DNA of 64,000 bases from positions 1 through 64,000 of the forward strand of contig NZ_LZIR01000098.1 of assembly GCF_001667035.1 (NCBI RefSeq). The letters run 5' to 3'. The DNA comes from Mycobacterium sp. 852002-51057_SCH5723018. Lineage in GTDB: Bacteria > Actinomycetota > Actinomycetes > Mycobacteriales > Mycobacteriaceae. Below the pieces are notes generated by a model. That model was not told the DNA's origin, made no database searches, and saw only the letters and a list, made by a program, of their open reading frames with translations. Of the stretch, positions 43,863 to 53,060 are shown piece by piece. A program made the position numbers and the translations under genes. Positions within the stretch are counted from its first letter, which is position 1; each line of letters begins with the position of its first letter.

Positions 43863-44936
43863 GTGGTGGTGTTCGACTTCGGGGCGTTACCGCCGGAGAT
43901 CAATTCGGGCCGGATATATGCCGGGGCGGGGTCGGGATCGATGATGGCAGCCGCGGCGGCGTGGGACGGGCTGGCGGCAGAATTGAGTTCGACCGCGTCG
44001 GGCTATATGTCAGCGATTTCGGAGCTGACCAGCTCGTGGATGGGTCCCTCGGCGCAGTCTATGGTGGCCGCGGCCACGCCCTACATCTCGTGGCTCAGCG
44101 CGGCGGGCGCAGTGGCCGAGCAATCCGGCATGCAGGCCAGGGCGGCCGCGGCGGCCTACGAGGCCGCGTTCGCGATGAGTGTTCCGCCGCCGGTGATCGC
44201 TTCCAATCGCACGTTGTTGATGGCGCTGATCGCGACGAACTTCTTCGGCCAGAACACCCCCGCGATCGCGGCAACCGAGGTCCAATATGCCGAAATGTGG
44301 GCCCAAGACGCCGTCGCCATGTACACCTATGTAGGTTCCGCTGCGACCGCTTCGCAATTGACCCCGTTCACCGAGCCGACCCAGACCACCGACCAAGCCG
44401 GACTGGCTCAACAGCAAGCTGCGGTCGCTCAGGCCGCGGCCGCACCGTCGGCGACGCAGGCAGCGATCAACGACATCGTCAACAACTTGGCCAGTCAGGT
44501 AAAAGGAATCCTGTTCAGTCCCCTGGACGTTATTTACTGGCCGATGATCTATGTGGGATCTCTGATTTTTGCGCAGATGGGTGCGCTGTGGCCCGAGCAT
44601 CTCGCCGGCGGGGCCGCAGCTGCGTTATCCGCGCCGCCCGCCCTCGCGGCGCCGGCCAACCTCGGCAGTGGGCTGTTCTCGGCAAACTTGGCTTCGTCCA
44701 CCAAGATCGGTCCGCTATCAGTTCCAAGGAGCTGGGCCGCGACAGCACCGAATGCGGCACAAAAGTCACTCGTCGAGGGGATCGGCATCGAGGGTGCCGG
44801 CGCCCCGTCGGACGGACCAGAGACACTGCTCCGCCAAATACCGCCGGGTCGCGGCAGACGTGACCGCAGCGGCTGGCCGCCCCGCGAATACGGATTTCGC
44901 CCCCGCTTTACTGCTCGTCCACCATCGGCCGGATAG
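43863..44936 (+). CDS. PPE family protein, PPE-SVP subgroup
   Basis: 357 residues. The N-terminal PPE domain of about 180 residues has the PPE motif in FDFGALPPEINSG and the WxG turn in SSWMGPS. The C-terminal part has a G-x2-SVP-x2-W motif, GPLSVPRSW. PPE proteins are exported by type VII systems and can sit in the outer membrane. It follows the MFS gene by 47 bases on the same strand, possibly in one transcript. Confidence 0.93.
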   Translation: MVVFDFGALPPEINSGRIYAGAGSGSMMAAAAAWDGLAAELSSTASGYMSAISELTSSWMGPSAQSMVAAATPYISWLSAAGAVAEQSGMQARAAAAAYEAAFAMSVPPPVIASNRTLLMALIATNFFGQNTPAIAATEVQYAEMWAQDAVAMYTYVGSAATASQLTPFTEPTQTTDQAGLAQQQAAVAQAAAAPSATQAAINDIVNNLASQVKGILFSPLDVIYWPMIYVGSLIFAQMGALWPEHLAGGAAAALSAPPALAAPANLGSGLFSANLASSTKIGPLSVPRSWAATAPNAAQKSLVEGIGIEGAGAPSDGPETLLRQIPPGRGRRDRSGWPPREYGFRPRFTARPPSAG

Positions 44937-45065
44937 CGCAATGGCCCGAACACAATTCGAACATCAAAGCCTTCAAATGTGATCGTCCAGAGTGCGATCC
45001 CATCGTTGTCGGTACCGAAAGCCTCGAGGCTCTTGAGCCGGAAGGTTATGAGAAAGGAGAACCAT

Positions 45066-45365
45066 ATGTCCTTTGTTACTGCGAAACCAGAAGCGTTGGC
45101 GGCAGCGGCCGGCGCATTGCGGGCTATCGGCGCAGCGCTTGCGGCTCAGAACGCGGCGGCGGCGGCGCCGACGACGGGGGTGGTGCCCGCCGCAGCAGAC
45201 CAAGTGTCAATACTGACCGCGGCGCAGTTCGCAGTCCATGCACACCTGTATCAGCAGGTCAGTGAGCAAGCCACGGCTATTCACGAGATGTTTGTCAACG
45301 CATTGGATTTCAGCTCGGGATCGTATGCGGCCACTGAGGCTGCTAATGCGATCGCGGCAGGTTAA
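45066..45365 (+). CDS. PE family protein
   Basis: 99 residues, the standalone PE domain size. It starts MSFVTAKPEALAAAAG behind AAAGGAGAACC; an upstream extension is rejected. Two helices form the hairpin that pairs with a PPE domain. YxxxD/E type-VII-export motif: YAATE near the C terminus. The next PPE starts 10 bases on, so it is the expected partner. Confidence 0.94.
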   Translation: MSFVTAKPEALAAAAGALRAIGAALAAQNAAAAAPTTGVVPAAADQVSILTAAQFAVHAHLYQQVSEQATAIHEMFVNALDFSSGSYAATEAANAIAAG

Positions 45366-45375
45366 GGGGCCCGTG

Positions 45376-46543
45376 ATGCTCGACTTTGGGGCGTTACCAC
45401 CGGAGATCAACTCGGGGCTGATGTATGCGGGTCCAGGCTCAACTTCGATGATGGGGGCGGCTTCTGGGTGGAATATCCTTGCCGCTGAGCTCAATTCGGC
45501 CGCCGTAGCCTACGACAGGGTGGTGAACACCTTGTCCAGCGAGGAGTGGTTAGGGCCGGCCTCGGCAGCGATGGCGGAGGCCGTCACCCCTTATGTGGAA
45601 TGGATGAGAACCACTGCCGCTGCGGCTGAGCATGCGGCCAGTCAAGCCATGTCCGCTGTGACAGCTTTCGAAACGGCGCTTGCCACGATCGTGCCGCCGC
45701 CCGTGATCGCGGCCAACCGTCTCAATCTGGCGCAGCTGCTGTCCACCAACGTGCTGGGCCAAAACACCGCGGCGATAGCAGCTTTGGAAGCCCAGTATGG
45801 GGAAATGTGGGCAATCGACTCGGCCACGATGTATAACTATGCGGGCCGATCGGCGAGCATCTCGGCGGTCAAACCCTTCGCCTCGGCACCCCACACGACC
45901 AACCCCGCAGGTATGGCCCATCAGACCGCCTCGGTCACCGCGGCCACGGGTACCTCGGCGGGCACGGCGCAAAACACGTTGCACAATGCTATGAGCAACG
46001 TCACCTCGGCGCTGGGAAAGCTGTCCACCGGTGTGGTGGCCGCCGAAGCGGCGGCCCCGCCGGCGGATCCGGTGAAGAGCGTGCTGTCCTCGGGGTTGGT
46101 GGGATACCTCGGTGACATTTTCACCTTCTACGCACCGTTTTCCACCACGTTCTACAACACTGAGGGCCTGCCCTTCTTCTCCGCTGGCATCGCCAACACC
46201 TTTATGACGATCGCGAAAACCGCGGGCTCATTTGGCGGTCGTAGCCCCACCGGCACTCGGGCTAGGGCTGGCCCATGGCGGGGCTTCGGTTGCGGGAGCG
46301 TTGGGCCACGCGACCTCCGTCGGTCGTTTGTCGGTCCCGCCGGTCTGGGGCGAGAACATGCTGGGGCAGCCACACCACGGGGCGGTTCTGCCGGTCAGCA
46401 ATATCAGGGAAGCCCCGGACGCACGGGCGGGAAACATGTTCGGCGGCATGCCGCTGGCCGGGGCAGGTGACGGAGGCGCCGGCAGGGGACCCCGATACGG
46501 CATGCGTCTCACCGTCATGCCCCGCCCACCGGCCGCCGGGTAG
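45376..46543 (+). pseudogene. Frameshifted PPE-SVP family gene
   Basis: The frame from 45376 (MLDFGALPPEINSGLMYAG) codes for a normal PPE domain with WxG in EEWLGPAS and reads to a stop at 46470, but its last ~80 residues are Arg/Gly-rich nonsense. In the +1 frame, 46232-46543 encodes the expected PPE-SVP C terminus: GRLSVPPVW and a tail ending MPRPPAAG. The switch lies around 46225-46250. The gene is therefore interrupted by a frameshift, either a true mutation or a base-calling error. It pairs with the PE gene upstream. Confidence 0.85.
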
Positions 46544-46558
46544 CGCCCTCGCGCCGCC

Positions 46559-47377
46559 TCAATAGGGAAGGCGGCCGCCGAGTGTCCGCGTCACCTGATC
46601 GGCGGCCCCGACCACGTTTTCGGCCCACAGCTCGGCGCGCTCGTGTGGCAGACGAAAGCTCGGTCCGCTGATCATCAGCGCACCGGCCACCCTGCCGCGA
46701 GAATCGAACACCGGCGCTGCGACCCCCGTAGCGCCCTCGTCACGCTCCCCGGAGGTAACGGCGAACCCCATGCGCCGCGTGTCTTCTACCTTGGCGCGCA
46801 ACAAGTCTGGATCGGTGATGGTCGCATCGGTGAACCGGTCCAGGCCCTCCGACAGCACGTCGTCCAAGGCCTCGTCGTCCCAGGCCATCAACACCCGGCC
46901 CGCCGACCCGACGTGCAGCGGGACCACCTTTCCCACGTGCATCTCACGCCGGATCGCATGGCGCGTCTCGGCAATGGCGACGCACACCCGGAACGGGCCC
47001 TCCCGGCGGAAGAAGCACGCCGTCTCACCGCTGGCGTCGCGCAGCGACTCCAGCGCCGGCGACACCGCCTGCAAGATGTCCATGCTGCTCGCGACGGGGG
47101 CCGCCCAGTAGGCGACGCGGGCGCCGATCCGAAAGCGGTCGCCGACCCGGTCGAGGAACTCCTCGGCCACCAAATTGGCCACCAGCCGCTGCACCGTCGA
47201 CGTCGGATAGCCGGTGCGCGCACGAATCTCGCCGAGGGTCAACTCGGGCTCCGACAGCGTGAATGCGTCCATGATGCCGCGGATCTTCACCAAAACCAGC
47301 AGCGGTTTGATGCCCGGTGACAACGGCCGCGACGATGGCGCCAACGGTGGAACAGCCAAGCCCTCGGCCTCACTCAT
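46559..47377 (-). CDS. IclR family transcriptional regulator
   Basis: 272 residues from ATG 47377. An N-terminal winged helix (LTLGEIRARTGYPTSTVQRLVANLV, about 50-80) is followed by an effector-binding domain with GSAGRVLMA and VAAPVFDSRGRVAGALMISGP. IclR proteins typically sense small organic acids and control catabolic genes. It closes the accessory block and is divergent from viuB. Confidence 0.92.
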   Translation of the reverse strand: MSEAEGLAVPPLAPSSRPLSPGIKPLLVLVKIRGIMDAFTLSEPELTLGEIRARTGYPTSTVQRLVANLVAEEFLDRVGDRFRIGARVAYWAAPVASSMDILQAVSPALESLRDASGETACFFRREGPFRVCVAIAETRHAIRREMHVGKVVPLHVGSAGRVLMAWDDEALDDVLSEGLDRFTDATITDPDLLRAKVEDTRRMGFAVTSGERDEGATGVAAPVFDSRGRVAGALMISGPSFRLPHERAELWAENVVGAADQVTRTLGGRLPY

Positions 47378-47417
47378 TCGTTCATTCTCCCGTATCGGAT
47401 TCGCCGCACCGCCCAAC

Positions 47418-47431
47418 GCGCAAAACTGCGC
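47418..47431. promoter_or_regulatory. Inverted repeat in the IclR-viuB spacer
   Basis: GCGCA-AAAC-TGCGC is a 5-4-5 inverted repeat between the divergent IclR and viuB genes. It could be an IclR autoregulatory site. It does not match the mycobacterial iron box. Confidence 0.35.
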
Positions 47432-47484
47432 AATCGGGGAAGCTCGTATAGTCGACGGGGGGTCGGGTCTGGACAGGAGGATAA

Positions 47485-48345
47485 GTGGCCGGTCGACCTC
47501 TGCAGTTCTTCGAAGTTGTCCGCACCAAGCAACTCGCACCCCACATGGTCCGAGTCGTGCTCGGGAGCAGTCAATTCGACACCTTCGTGCCGAGCAAATT
47601 CACCGACTCTTACGTCAAGCTGGTTTTCGTCCCGGACGACGTGGACGTCGCCGGGCTGCCCCAGCCGTTGACGCTGGACAGCTTCGCCGATCTCGCCCCG
47701 GAGAAAAGGCCTTCGGTGCGGACCATGACGGTCCGCCACGTCGACCCCGCGGCCGGCGAGCTCACCCTCGACATCGTCGTGCACGGCGAGCACGGGATCG
47801 CGGGCATCTGGGCCACGGAGGCCGAGCCCGGCCAGCCGATCTACCTGATGGGCCCCGGCGGCGCCTACACCCCCGACCCGGCCGCCGACTGGCACCTGCT
47901 GGCCGGCGACGAGTCGGCGCTGCCGGCCATTGCCGCGGCGCTCGAAGCGTTGCCCCCCAACGCTGTCGGCAAGGCGTTCATCGAGGTGGCCGGCCCCGCC
48001 GACGAAATCCCCCTGACCGCACCGGAATCGGTGCAGGTGAACTGGGTCTATCGGGGTGGCCGCGCGGACCTCGTTCCCGAGGACCGCGCGGGCGACTTCG
48101 CGCCGCTGATCGAGGCCGTCACCACCACCCTGTGGTTGCCCGGGCAGGTGCACGTTTTCATCCACGGCGAGGCGCAGGCCGTCATGCACAACCTGCGGCC
48201 GTACATCCGCAAGGAGCGCGGCGTGGACGCGAAGTGGGCGTCGTCCATCTCGGGCTACTGGCGGCGCGGCCGCACCGAAGAGACTTTCCGGCAGTGGAAG
48301 AAGGAACTGGCCGAGGCGGAGACCGGGGCTGCCGGGGCTTCTTAG
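47485..48345 (+). CDS. viuB: Siderophore-interacting FAD protein (ViuB-like)
   Basis: 286 residues, GTG start behind GGAGGATAA. It has an FAD-binding FR-type domain with RTMTVRHVD and a C-terminal SIP domain (WHLLAGDESALPAI, then HVFIHGEAQAVMHNLR and WASSISGYWRRG). It reduces ferric siderophores to release iron. No IdeR box is seen upstream. It is the Rv2895c orthologue and next to dprA in M. tuberculosis. Confidence 0.9.
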   Translation: MAGRPLQFFEVVRTKQLAPHMVRVVLGSSQFDTFVPSKFTDSYVKLVFVPDDVDVAGLPQPLTLDSFADLAPEKRPSVRTMTVRHVDPAAGELTLDIVVHGEHGIAGIWATEAEPGQPIYLMGPGGAYTPDPAADWHLLAGDESALPAIAAALEALPPNAVGKAFIEVAGPADEIPLTAPESVQVNWVYRGGRADLVPEDRAGDFAPLIEAVTTTLWLPGQVHVFIHGEAQAVMHNLRPYIRKERGVDAKWASSISGYWRRGRTEETFRQWKKELAEAETGAAGAS

Positions 48346-48379
48346 GGGCCGACCTTCGCCCGGCTGGCATGCTCGTCGC

Positions 48380-49543
48380 ATGGCTCATTTTGGGGACTAC
48401 CAGAACGAGATCTACCTGCAGGGACTCGCAGGGGTGGTGCCGCCGTGGCCGATGGCCTTCACTGAGCTGGAGGCCAAGGCCGCCACGGCGCTGCCGCCGT
48501 CGGTCTGGTCCTACGTCGCGGGCGGGGCCGGTGACGAGCGCACGCAGCGGGCCAATTGCACGGCCTTCGAGCGGTGGGGCCTCATCCCGCGCATGTTCGT
48601 CGGCGCCGCGCAGCGCGACCTTTCCATCGACCTGTTCGGAATGACCCTGCCGTCGCCGATCTTCATGGCGCCGATCGGCGTCATCGGCATCTGCGCCCAG
48701 GACGGCCACGGCGATTTGGCCACCGCCCGCGCGGCCGCGCGCACCGGCGTTCCGATGGTGGCCTCCACGTTGACCGTGGATCCGATGGAAGACGTCGCCG
48801 CCGCCCTGGGCGACACGCCGGGGTTCTTCCAGCTGTACACGCCGAACGACCGCGATCTGGCCGCCAGCCTCGTGCACCGCGCCGAGGCGGCCGGCTTCAA
48901 GGGCATCGTCGTCACCCTCGACACCTGGGTCACCGGCTGGCGCCCGCGCGACCTGGGCACGTCGAACTTCCCCCAGCTGCGCGGGCACTGCCTGGCCAAC
49001 TACACCAGCGACCCCGTCTTCCGCGCCGGCCTGGCACGCCCGCCGGAAGAGGACCCGCAATCCGCCGTGCTGCGCTGGGTGCAGGTCTTCGGTAACGCCC
49101 TCACCTGGGACGACCTGCCCTGGCTGCGCTCGTTGACCGACCTGCCCCTGCTGGTCAAGGGCATCTGCCACCCCGACGACGCCCGGCGCGCCAGGGACGG
49201 CGGCGTCGACGGCATCTACTGCTCCAATCACGGCGGCCGGCAGGCCAACGGCGGCCTGCCCGCGATCGACTGCCTGCCCGCGGTGGTGGAGGCGGCCGAC
49301 GGGCTGCCCGTGCTCTTCGACTCGGGCATCCGCAGCGGCGCCGACGTCATCAAGGCGCTGGCGCTGGGCGCGACCGCGGTCGGTGTGGGCCGTCCGTACG
49401 CCTACGGCCTGGCGCTCGGCGGCGTCGACGGCATCGTCCACGTGCTGCGCATGCTGCTCGCCGAAGCGGACCTGATCATGGCCGTCGACGGCTATCCCGC
49501 GCTCAAAGATCTCACCCCGGACACGCTTCGGCGCGTCGACTGA
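48380..49543 (+). CDS. FMN-dependent alpha-hydroxy-acid oxidase
   Basis: 387 residues. TIM-barrel flavoprotein of the lactate monooxygenase / glycolate oxidase type: SYVAGGAGDERT, LVKGI as the Lys motif, and the active-site His-Gly-Gly-Arg in CSNHGGRQANGG near 281-291. It oxidises 2-hydroxy acids such as lactate. It is not at this place in M. tuberculosis as I recall. It follows viuB by 34 bases on the same strand. Confidence 0.9.
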   Translation: MAHFGDYQNEIYLQGLAGVVPPWPMAFTELEAKAATALPPSVWSYVAGGAGDERTQRANCTAFERWGLIPRMFVGAAQRDLSIDLFGMTLPSPIFMAPIGVIGICAQDGHGDLATARAAARTGVPMVASTLTVDPMEDVAAALGDTPGFFQLYTPNDRDLAASLVHRAEAAGFKGIVVTLDTWVTGWRPRDLGTSNFPQLRGHCLANYTSDPVFRAGLARPPEEDPQSAVLRWVQVFGNALTWDDLPWLRSLTDLPLLVKGICHPDDARRARDGGVDGIYCSNHGGRQANGGLPAIDCLPAVVEAADGLPVLFDSGIRSGADVIKALALGATAVGVGRPYAYGLALGGVDGIVHVLRMLLAEADLIMAVDGYPALKDLTPDTLRRVD

Positions 49544-49575
49544 GCCGGCCCTGCGGCTCCTGCCAACGTAAGGGC

Positions 49576-50472
49576 GTGGACGCGATCCTCGCCGAGTTCG
49601 ACCAGTACCTGAACCTGCAGTGCGGCCGTTCCGCGCACACCCGCCGGGCGTATCTGGGCGACCTGCGCTCGCTGTTCGCCTTTCTCGAGTCCCGCGGGAT
49701 CGGCCTCGACGGACTGAGCGTGCCGGTCCTGCGGGCGTGGCTGGCGACGGCGGCCGGCGCCGGTGCGGCCCGCACCACGCTGGCCCGGCGCACCTCGGCG
49801 GTCAAGGCTTTCACCGCGTGGGCGGCGCGGCGGGGGCTGCTCACCGACGACCCGGCCGCCCGGCTGCAGGTGCCGAAGGCCCACCGCACCCTTCCGTCCG
49901 TGCTGCGCCAGGACCAGGCGCTGCAGGCCATGGCCGCGGCGAAATCCGGTGCGCAGCAAGGTGATCCGCTGGCCTTGCGGGACCGGTTGATCGTCGAGCT
50001 GCTGTATGCCACCGGCATCCGGGTGAGCGAGCTGTGCGGCCTGGACGTCGACGACGTGGACACCGGGCATCGGCTGGTGCGGGTGCTGGGCAAGGGCAAC
50101 AAGCAGCGCACCGCGCCGTTCGGGACGCCGGCGGCCGAAGCGCTGAGCGCCTGGCTGGCCGACGGTCGTCCCGCCCTGGTGACCGCGGAGTCGGGCCCGG
50201 CGCTGCTGCTGGGTGCCCGCGGCCGCCGGCTCGACGTGCGCCAGGCGCGCACCGTCGTGCACCAGACCGTCGCCGCGGTCGACGGTGCGCCCGACATGGG
50301 GCCGCACGGGCTGCGGCACAGCGCGGCCACGCACCTGCTGGAGGGCGGGGCCGACCTGCGGGTGGTCCAGGAATTGCTCGGCCACTCCAGCCTGGCGACC
50401 ACTCAGCTCTACACGCACGTCGCGGTGTCCCGGTTGCGCGCGGTGCACGACCAGGCCCACCCGCGGGCCTGA
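49576..50472 (+). CDS. xerC: Tyrosine recombinase XerC
   Basis: 298 residues. An N-terminal SAM-like domain, then the catalytic domain with Arg in TGIRVSELCGLD, HGLRHSAATHLLEGG (His and Arg), LGHSSLATTQLYTHV (His and nucleophile Tyr). It resolves chromosome dimers at dif with XerD. It is the Rv2894c orthologue, so it is a housekeeping gene, not a phage integrase. Confidence 0.95.
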   Translation: MDAILAEFDQYLNLQCGRSAHTRRAYLGDLRSLFAFLESRGIGLDGLSVPVLRAWLATAAGAGAARTTLARRTSAVKAFTAWAARRGLLTDDPAARLQVPKAHRTLPSVLRQDQALQAMAAAKSGAQQGDPLALRDRLIVELLYATGIRVSELCGLDVDDVDTGHRLVRVLGKGNKQRTAPFGTPAAEALSAWLADGRPALVTAESGPALLLGARGRRLDVRQARTVVHQTVAAVDGAPDMGPHGLRHSAATHLLEGGADLRVVQELLGHSSLATTQLYTHVAVSRLRAVHDQAHPRA

Positions 50473-50490
50473 ATTCCGCGGGGTGTGCAG

Positions 50491-50528
50491 TCAGGGCCTT
50501 GAGTGTGCAGCCTGGGTGACGACACGCC
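50491..50528. repeat. Dispersed 38-bp repeat (family 2), copy 2
   Basis: It matches 4803-4840 at 32 of 38 positions. It lies 18 bases after the xerC stop, between xerC and the convergent M23 peptidase. Confidence 0.7.
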
Positions 50529-50563
50529 GTGGGAGATCGCCATGGATGCACACGCGGTGCGCC

Positions 50564-51055
50564 TCACCCGTACAGCGGCTTGAGCCGGATCGGCGTCGAC
50601 CTCAGCAGCCCCAGCGGGTCGACATACTCGGCGCGCGACGCCGGGCCCCACATCGCGCCCCAGTGCAAGCACGCCGCGGCCGGGCAGCCGGGATGCCCGG
50701 CCACCAGCTCGCCGATCACCGTCCCGGCCGTCACCGCCTCACCGACCCGCACCGCCGCCCGGACCGGCTCGTAGCTGGTGTGCAATCCACCCGGATGGGC
50801 CAGCGACACCACGGGCCGCCCGGCCAGCAGCCCGGCGAACACCACCGTCGCCGCGCCCGCCGCATACACGCGCTGACCGGGGGAGCCGGGCAGGTCAACG
50901 CCCCGATGGCCGGGATTCCAGTCGGGTGCGGGGGCGTCGAACCGTCGGGTCACGGCCGGGGCCGGCCGCATCGGCCAGTCCAACCGCACGTCGTCGGCGG
51001 CCGCCGGGGCCGCGCCGGCCAGCGTCAAGCACAGAATCAGCCCCGCCCATCGCAC
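50564..51055 (-). CDS. M23 family peptidase, secreted
   Basis: 163 residues. Signal peptide MRWAGLILCLTLAGAAPAAA, then a LytM/M23 domain with GHRGVDLP (metal His and Asp) and CLHWGAMWG (H of the HxH region). It may cut or bind peptidoglycan. It is the Rv2891 orthologue; in M. tuberculosis PPE45 and Rv2893 lie between it and xerC, which are absent here. Confidence 0.9.
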   Translation of the reverse strand: MRWAGLILCLTLAGAAPAAADDVRLDWPMRPAPAVTRRFDAPAPDWNPGHRGVDLPGSPGQRVYAAGAATVVFAGLLAGRPVVSLAHPGGLHTSYEPVRAAVRVGEAVTAGTVIGELVAGHPGCPAAACLHWGAMWGPASRAEYVDPLGLLRSTPIRLKPLYG

Positions 51056-51317
51056 CGGTTCAGTTCAGTGGCACGCCGACGCCCTCACCACTCACCACCG
51101 CCGGTGCTGTGGAAAAACCACCTGCTGAGTCGGTGTAAACTGCTGGTCGCAGCTCGCTAGCGGGCTGACTTCGCGCGTCTGCAGCCAACCGATTGCCGTG
51201 CGGTCCCGTGTCCGGGTTTCCCTTCGGGGAGTCCGAGCCGGGCGCGGCATCGGCAGACGCCAGGGCCCGGCTTCACCCGACGCCGGGCGACAACCGACAA
51301 CAAAGGAATGGCCGACC
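51056..51317 (+). promoter_or_regulatory. rpsB leader and putative promoter
   Basis: A 262-base spacer. TAAACT at 51136-51141 with extended TG before it is a likely -10. The leader of about 170 bases is GC-rich and could fold; S2 is known to repress its own operon in other bacteria. AAAGGA at 51302-51307 is the ribosome-binding site for ATG 51318. Confidence 0.5.
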
Positions 51318-52184
51318 ATGGCTGTTGTAACCATGAAACAGCTGCTCGACAGCGGCACCCACTTCGGGCACCAGACCCGTCGCTGGAATCCCAAGATGAA
51401 GCGGTTCATCTTCACCGACCGCAACGGCATCTACATCATCGACCTGCAGCAGACCCTGACCTTCATCGACAAGGCGTACGAGTTCGTCAAGGAGACCGTC
51501 GCCCACGGCGGCACGGTGCTGTTCGTCGGCACCAAGAAGCAGGCGCAGGAATCCGTCGCCGCCGAGGCGACCCGCGTCGGCATGCCGTATGTCAACCAGC
51601 GCTGGCTGGGCGGCATGCTCACCAACTTCTCCACGGTGCACAAGCGGCTGCAGCGCCTCAAGGAGCTCGAGGCGATGGAGCAGACCGGCGGCTTCGAGGG
51701 GCGCACCAAGAAGGAGATCCTGGGCCTGACCCGCGAGAAGAACAAGCTGGAACGCAGCCTCGGCGGCATCCGGGACATGAACAAGGTGCCGTCGGCCATC
51801 TGGGTCGTCGACACCAACAAGGAGCACATCGCCGTCGGCGAGGCCCGCAAGCTGGGCATCCCGGTCATCGCGATCCTGGACACCAACTGCGACCCCGACG
51901 AGGTCGACTACCCGATCCCGGGCAACGACGACGCAATCCGTTCGGCCGCGCTGCTGACCAAAGTGATCGCCTCCGCGGTCGCCGAGGGCCTGCAGGCCCG
52001 CGCCGGGTTGGGCCGCGGCGACGGCAAGCCCGAGGTCGAGGCCGCCGAGCCGCTCGCCGAATGGGAGCAGGAACTGCTGGCCGCTGCAACAACTCCCGTC
52101 GCCGCCGGTGCCGCCCCCGCTGCTGGCTCCCCTGTTCAAGACGCCGCATTGGGCGCATCCGAATCGACCACTGACCCCTCTTAG
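51318..52184 (+). CDS. rpsB: 30S ribosomal protein S2
   Basis: 288 residues starting MAVVTMKQLLDSGTHFGHQ. Conserved blocks NPKMKRFIFTDRNGIYIIDL and PSAIWVVDTNKEHIAVGEARKL are intact. An Ala/Pro-rich tail is usual in mycobacteria. It forms an operon with tsf. Confidence 0.98.
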   Translation: MAVVTMKQLLDSGTHFGHQTRRWNPKMKRFIFTDRNGIYIIDLQQTLTFIDKAYEFVKETVAHGGTVLFVGTKKQAQESVAAEATRVGMPYVNQRWLGGMLTNFSTVHKRLQRLKELEAMEQTGGFEGRTKKEILGLTREKNKLERSLGGIRDMNKVPSAIWVVDTNKEHIAVGEARKLGIPVIAILDTNCDPDEVDYPIPGNDDAIRSAALLTKVIASAVAEGLQARAGLGRGDGKPEVEAAEPLAEWEQELLAAATTPVAAGAAPAAGSPVQDAALGASESTTDPS

Positions 52185-52196
52185 GAAGGCTGACCA

Positions 52197-53024
52197 TTGG
52201 CGAACTTCACCGCCGCCGACGTCAAGCGGCTTCGGGAACTCACCGGTGCCGGCATGCTCGACTGCAAGAACGCGCTGGCCGAAACCGACGGCGACTTCGA
52301 CAAGGCCGTCGAGGCGCTGCGGATCAAGGGCGCCAAGGACGTCGGCAAGCGCGCCGAGCGGGCCACCGCCGAAGGCCTGGTCGCGGCCAAGGACGGCGCG
52401 CTGATCGAGCTGAACTCCGAGACCGACTTCGTCGCCAAGAATGCCGAGTTCCAGGCCCTGGCCGACCAGGTCGTCGACGCCGCCCTGGCCGCCAAGGCCA
52501 CCGACGTCGACAGCCTCAAGGCTTCCCCTATTAGCCAAGATTCGGCGACTACCACGGTCGAGCAGGCCATCGCCGACCTGTCGGCCAAGATCGGCGAGAA
52601 GCTGGAACTGCGCCGCGTGCAGTACTTCGACGGCAACGTCGAGACCTACCTGCACAAGCGCGCTGCCGACCTGCCGCCGGCCGTCGGGGTGCTGGTCGAG
52701 TTCACCGGTGACGACAAGAACGCGGCGCACGCCGCCGCGCTGCAGATCGCCGCGCTCAAGGCCCGTTACCTGTCCCGCGAGGACGTGCCCGAGGACGTGG
52801 TGGCGACTGAGCGCCGCATCGCCGAGGAAACCGCCAAGGCGGAGGGCAAGCCCGAGCAGGCGCTGCCCAAGATCGTCGAGGGCCGGCTGAACGGCTTCTT
52901 CAAGGACACGGTGCTGCTCGAGCAGCCGTCGGTGTCCGACAGCAAGAAGACCGTCAAGGCCCTGCTCGACGAGGCCGGTGTGACGGTGACGCGGTTCGTT
53001 CGCTTCGAGGTGGGCCAGGCCTAG
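52197..53024 (+). CDS. tsf: Elongation factor Ts
   Basis: 275 residues, TTG start (LANFTAADVKRLRELTGAG) behind AGGAAGG. Contains the TDFVAKN motif that contacts EF-Tu. It exchanges nucleotide on EF-Tu. The start is fixed because no ATG or GTG is near. Confidence 0.97.
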   Translation: MANFTAADVKRLRELTGAGMLDCKNALAETDGDFDKAVEALRIKGAKDVGKRAERATAEGLVAAKDGALIELNSETDFVAKNAEFQALADQVVDAALAAKATDVDSLKASPISQDSATTTVEQAIADLSAKIGEKLELRRVQYFDGNVETYLHKRAADLPPAVGVLVEFTGDDKNAAHAAALQIAALKARYLSREDVPEDVVATERRIAEETAKAEGKPEQALPKIVEGRLNGFFKDTVLLEQPSVSDSKKTVKALLDEAGVTVTRFVRFEVGQA

Positions 53025-53060
53025 CCCCGGCCTACCCCGGAAGCGGCTAGCGTCACAGTT

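Noticed and set aside
49576..50472. Tyrosine recombinase read as an integrase of a mobile element
   Set aside because: It is the syntenic housekeeping xerC, with no attachment site, phage or excision gene nearby.
51308..52174. Alternative 288-codon frame opening 10 bases before rpsB
   Set aside because: Arg/Gly/Gln-rich shadow; the AAAGGA site fits ATG 51318, and that frame encodes canonical S2.
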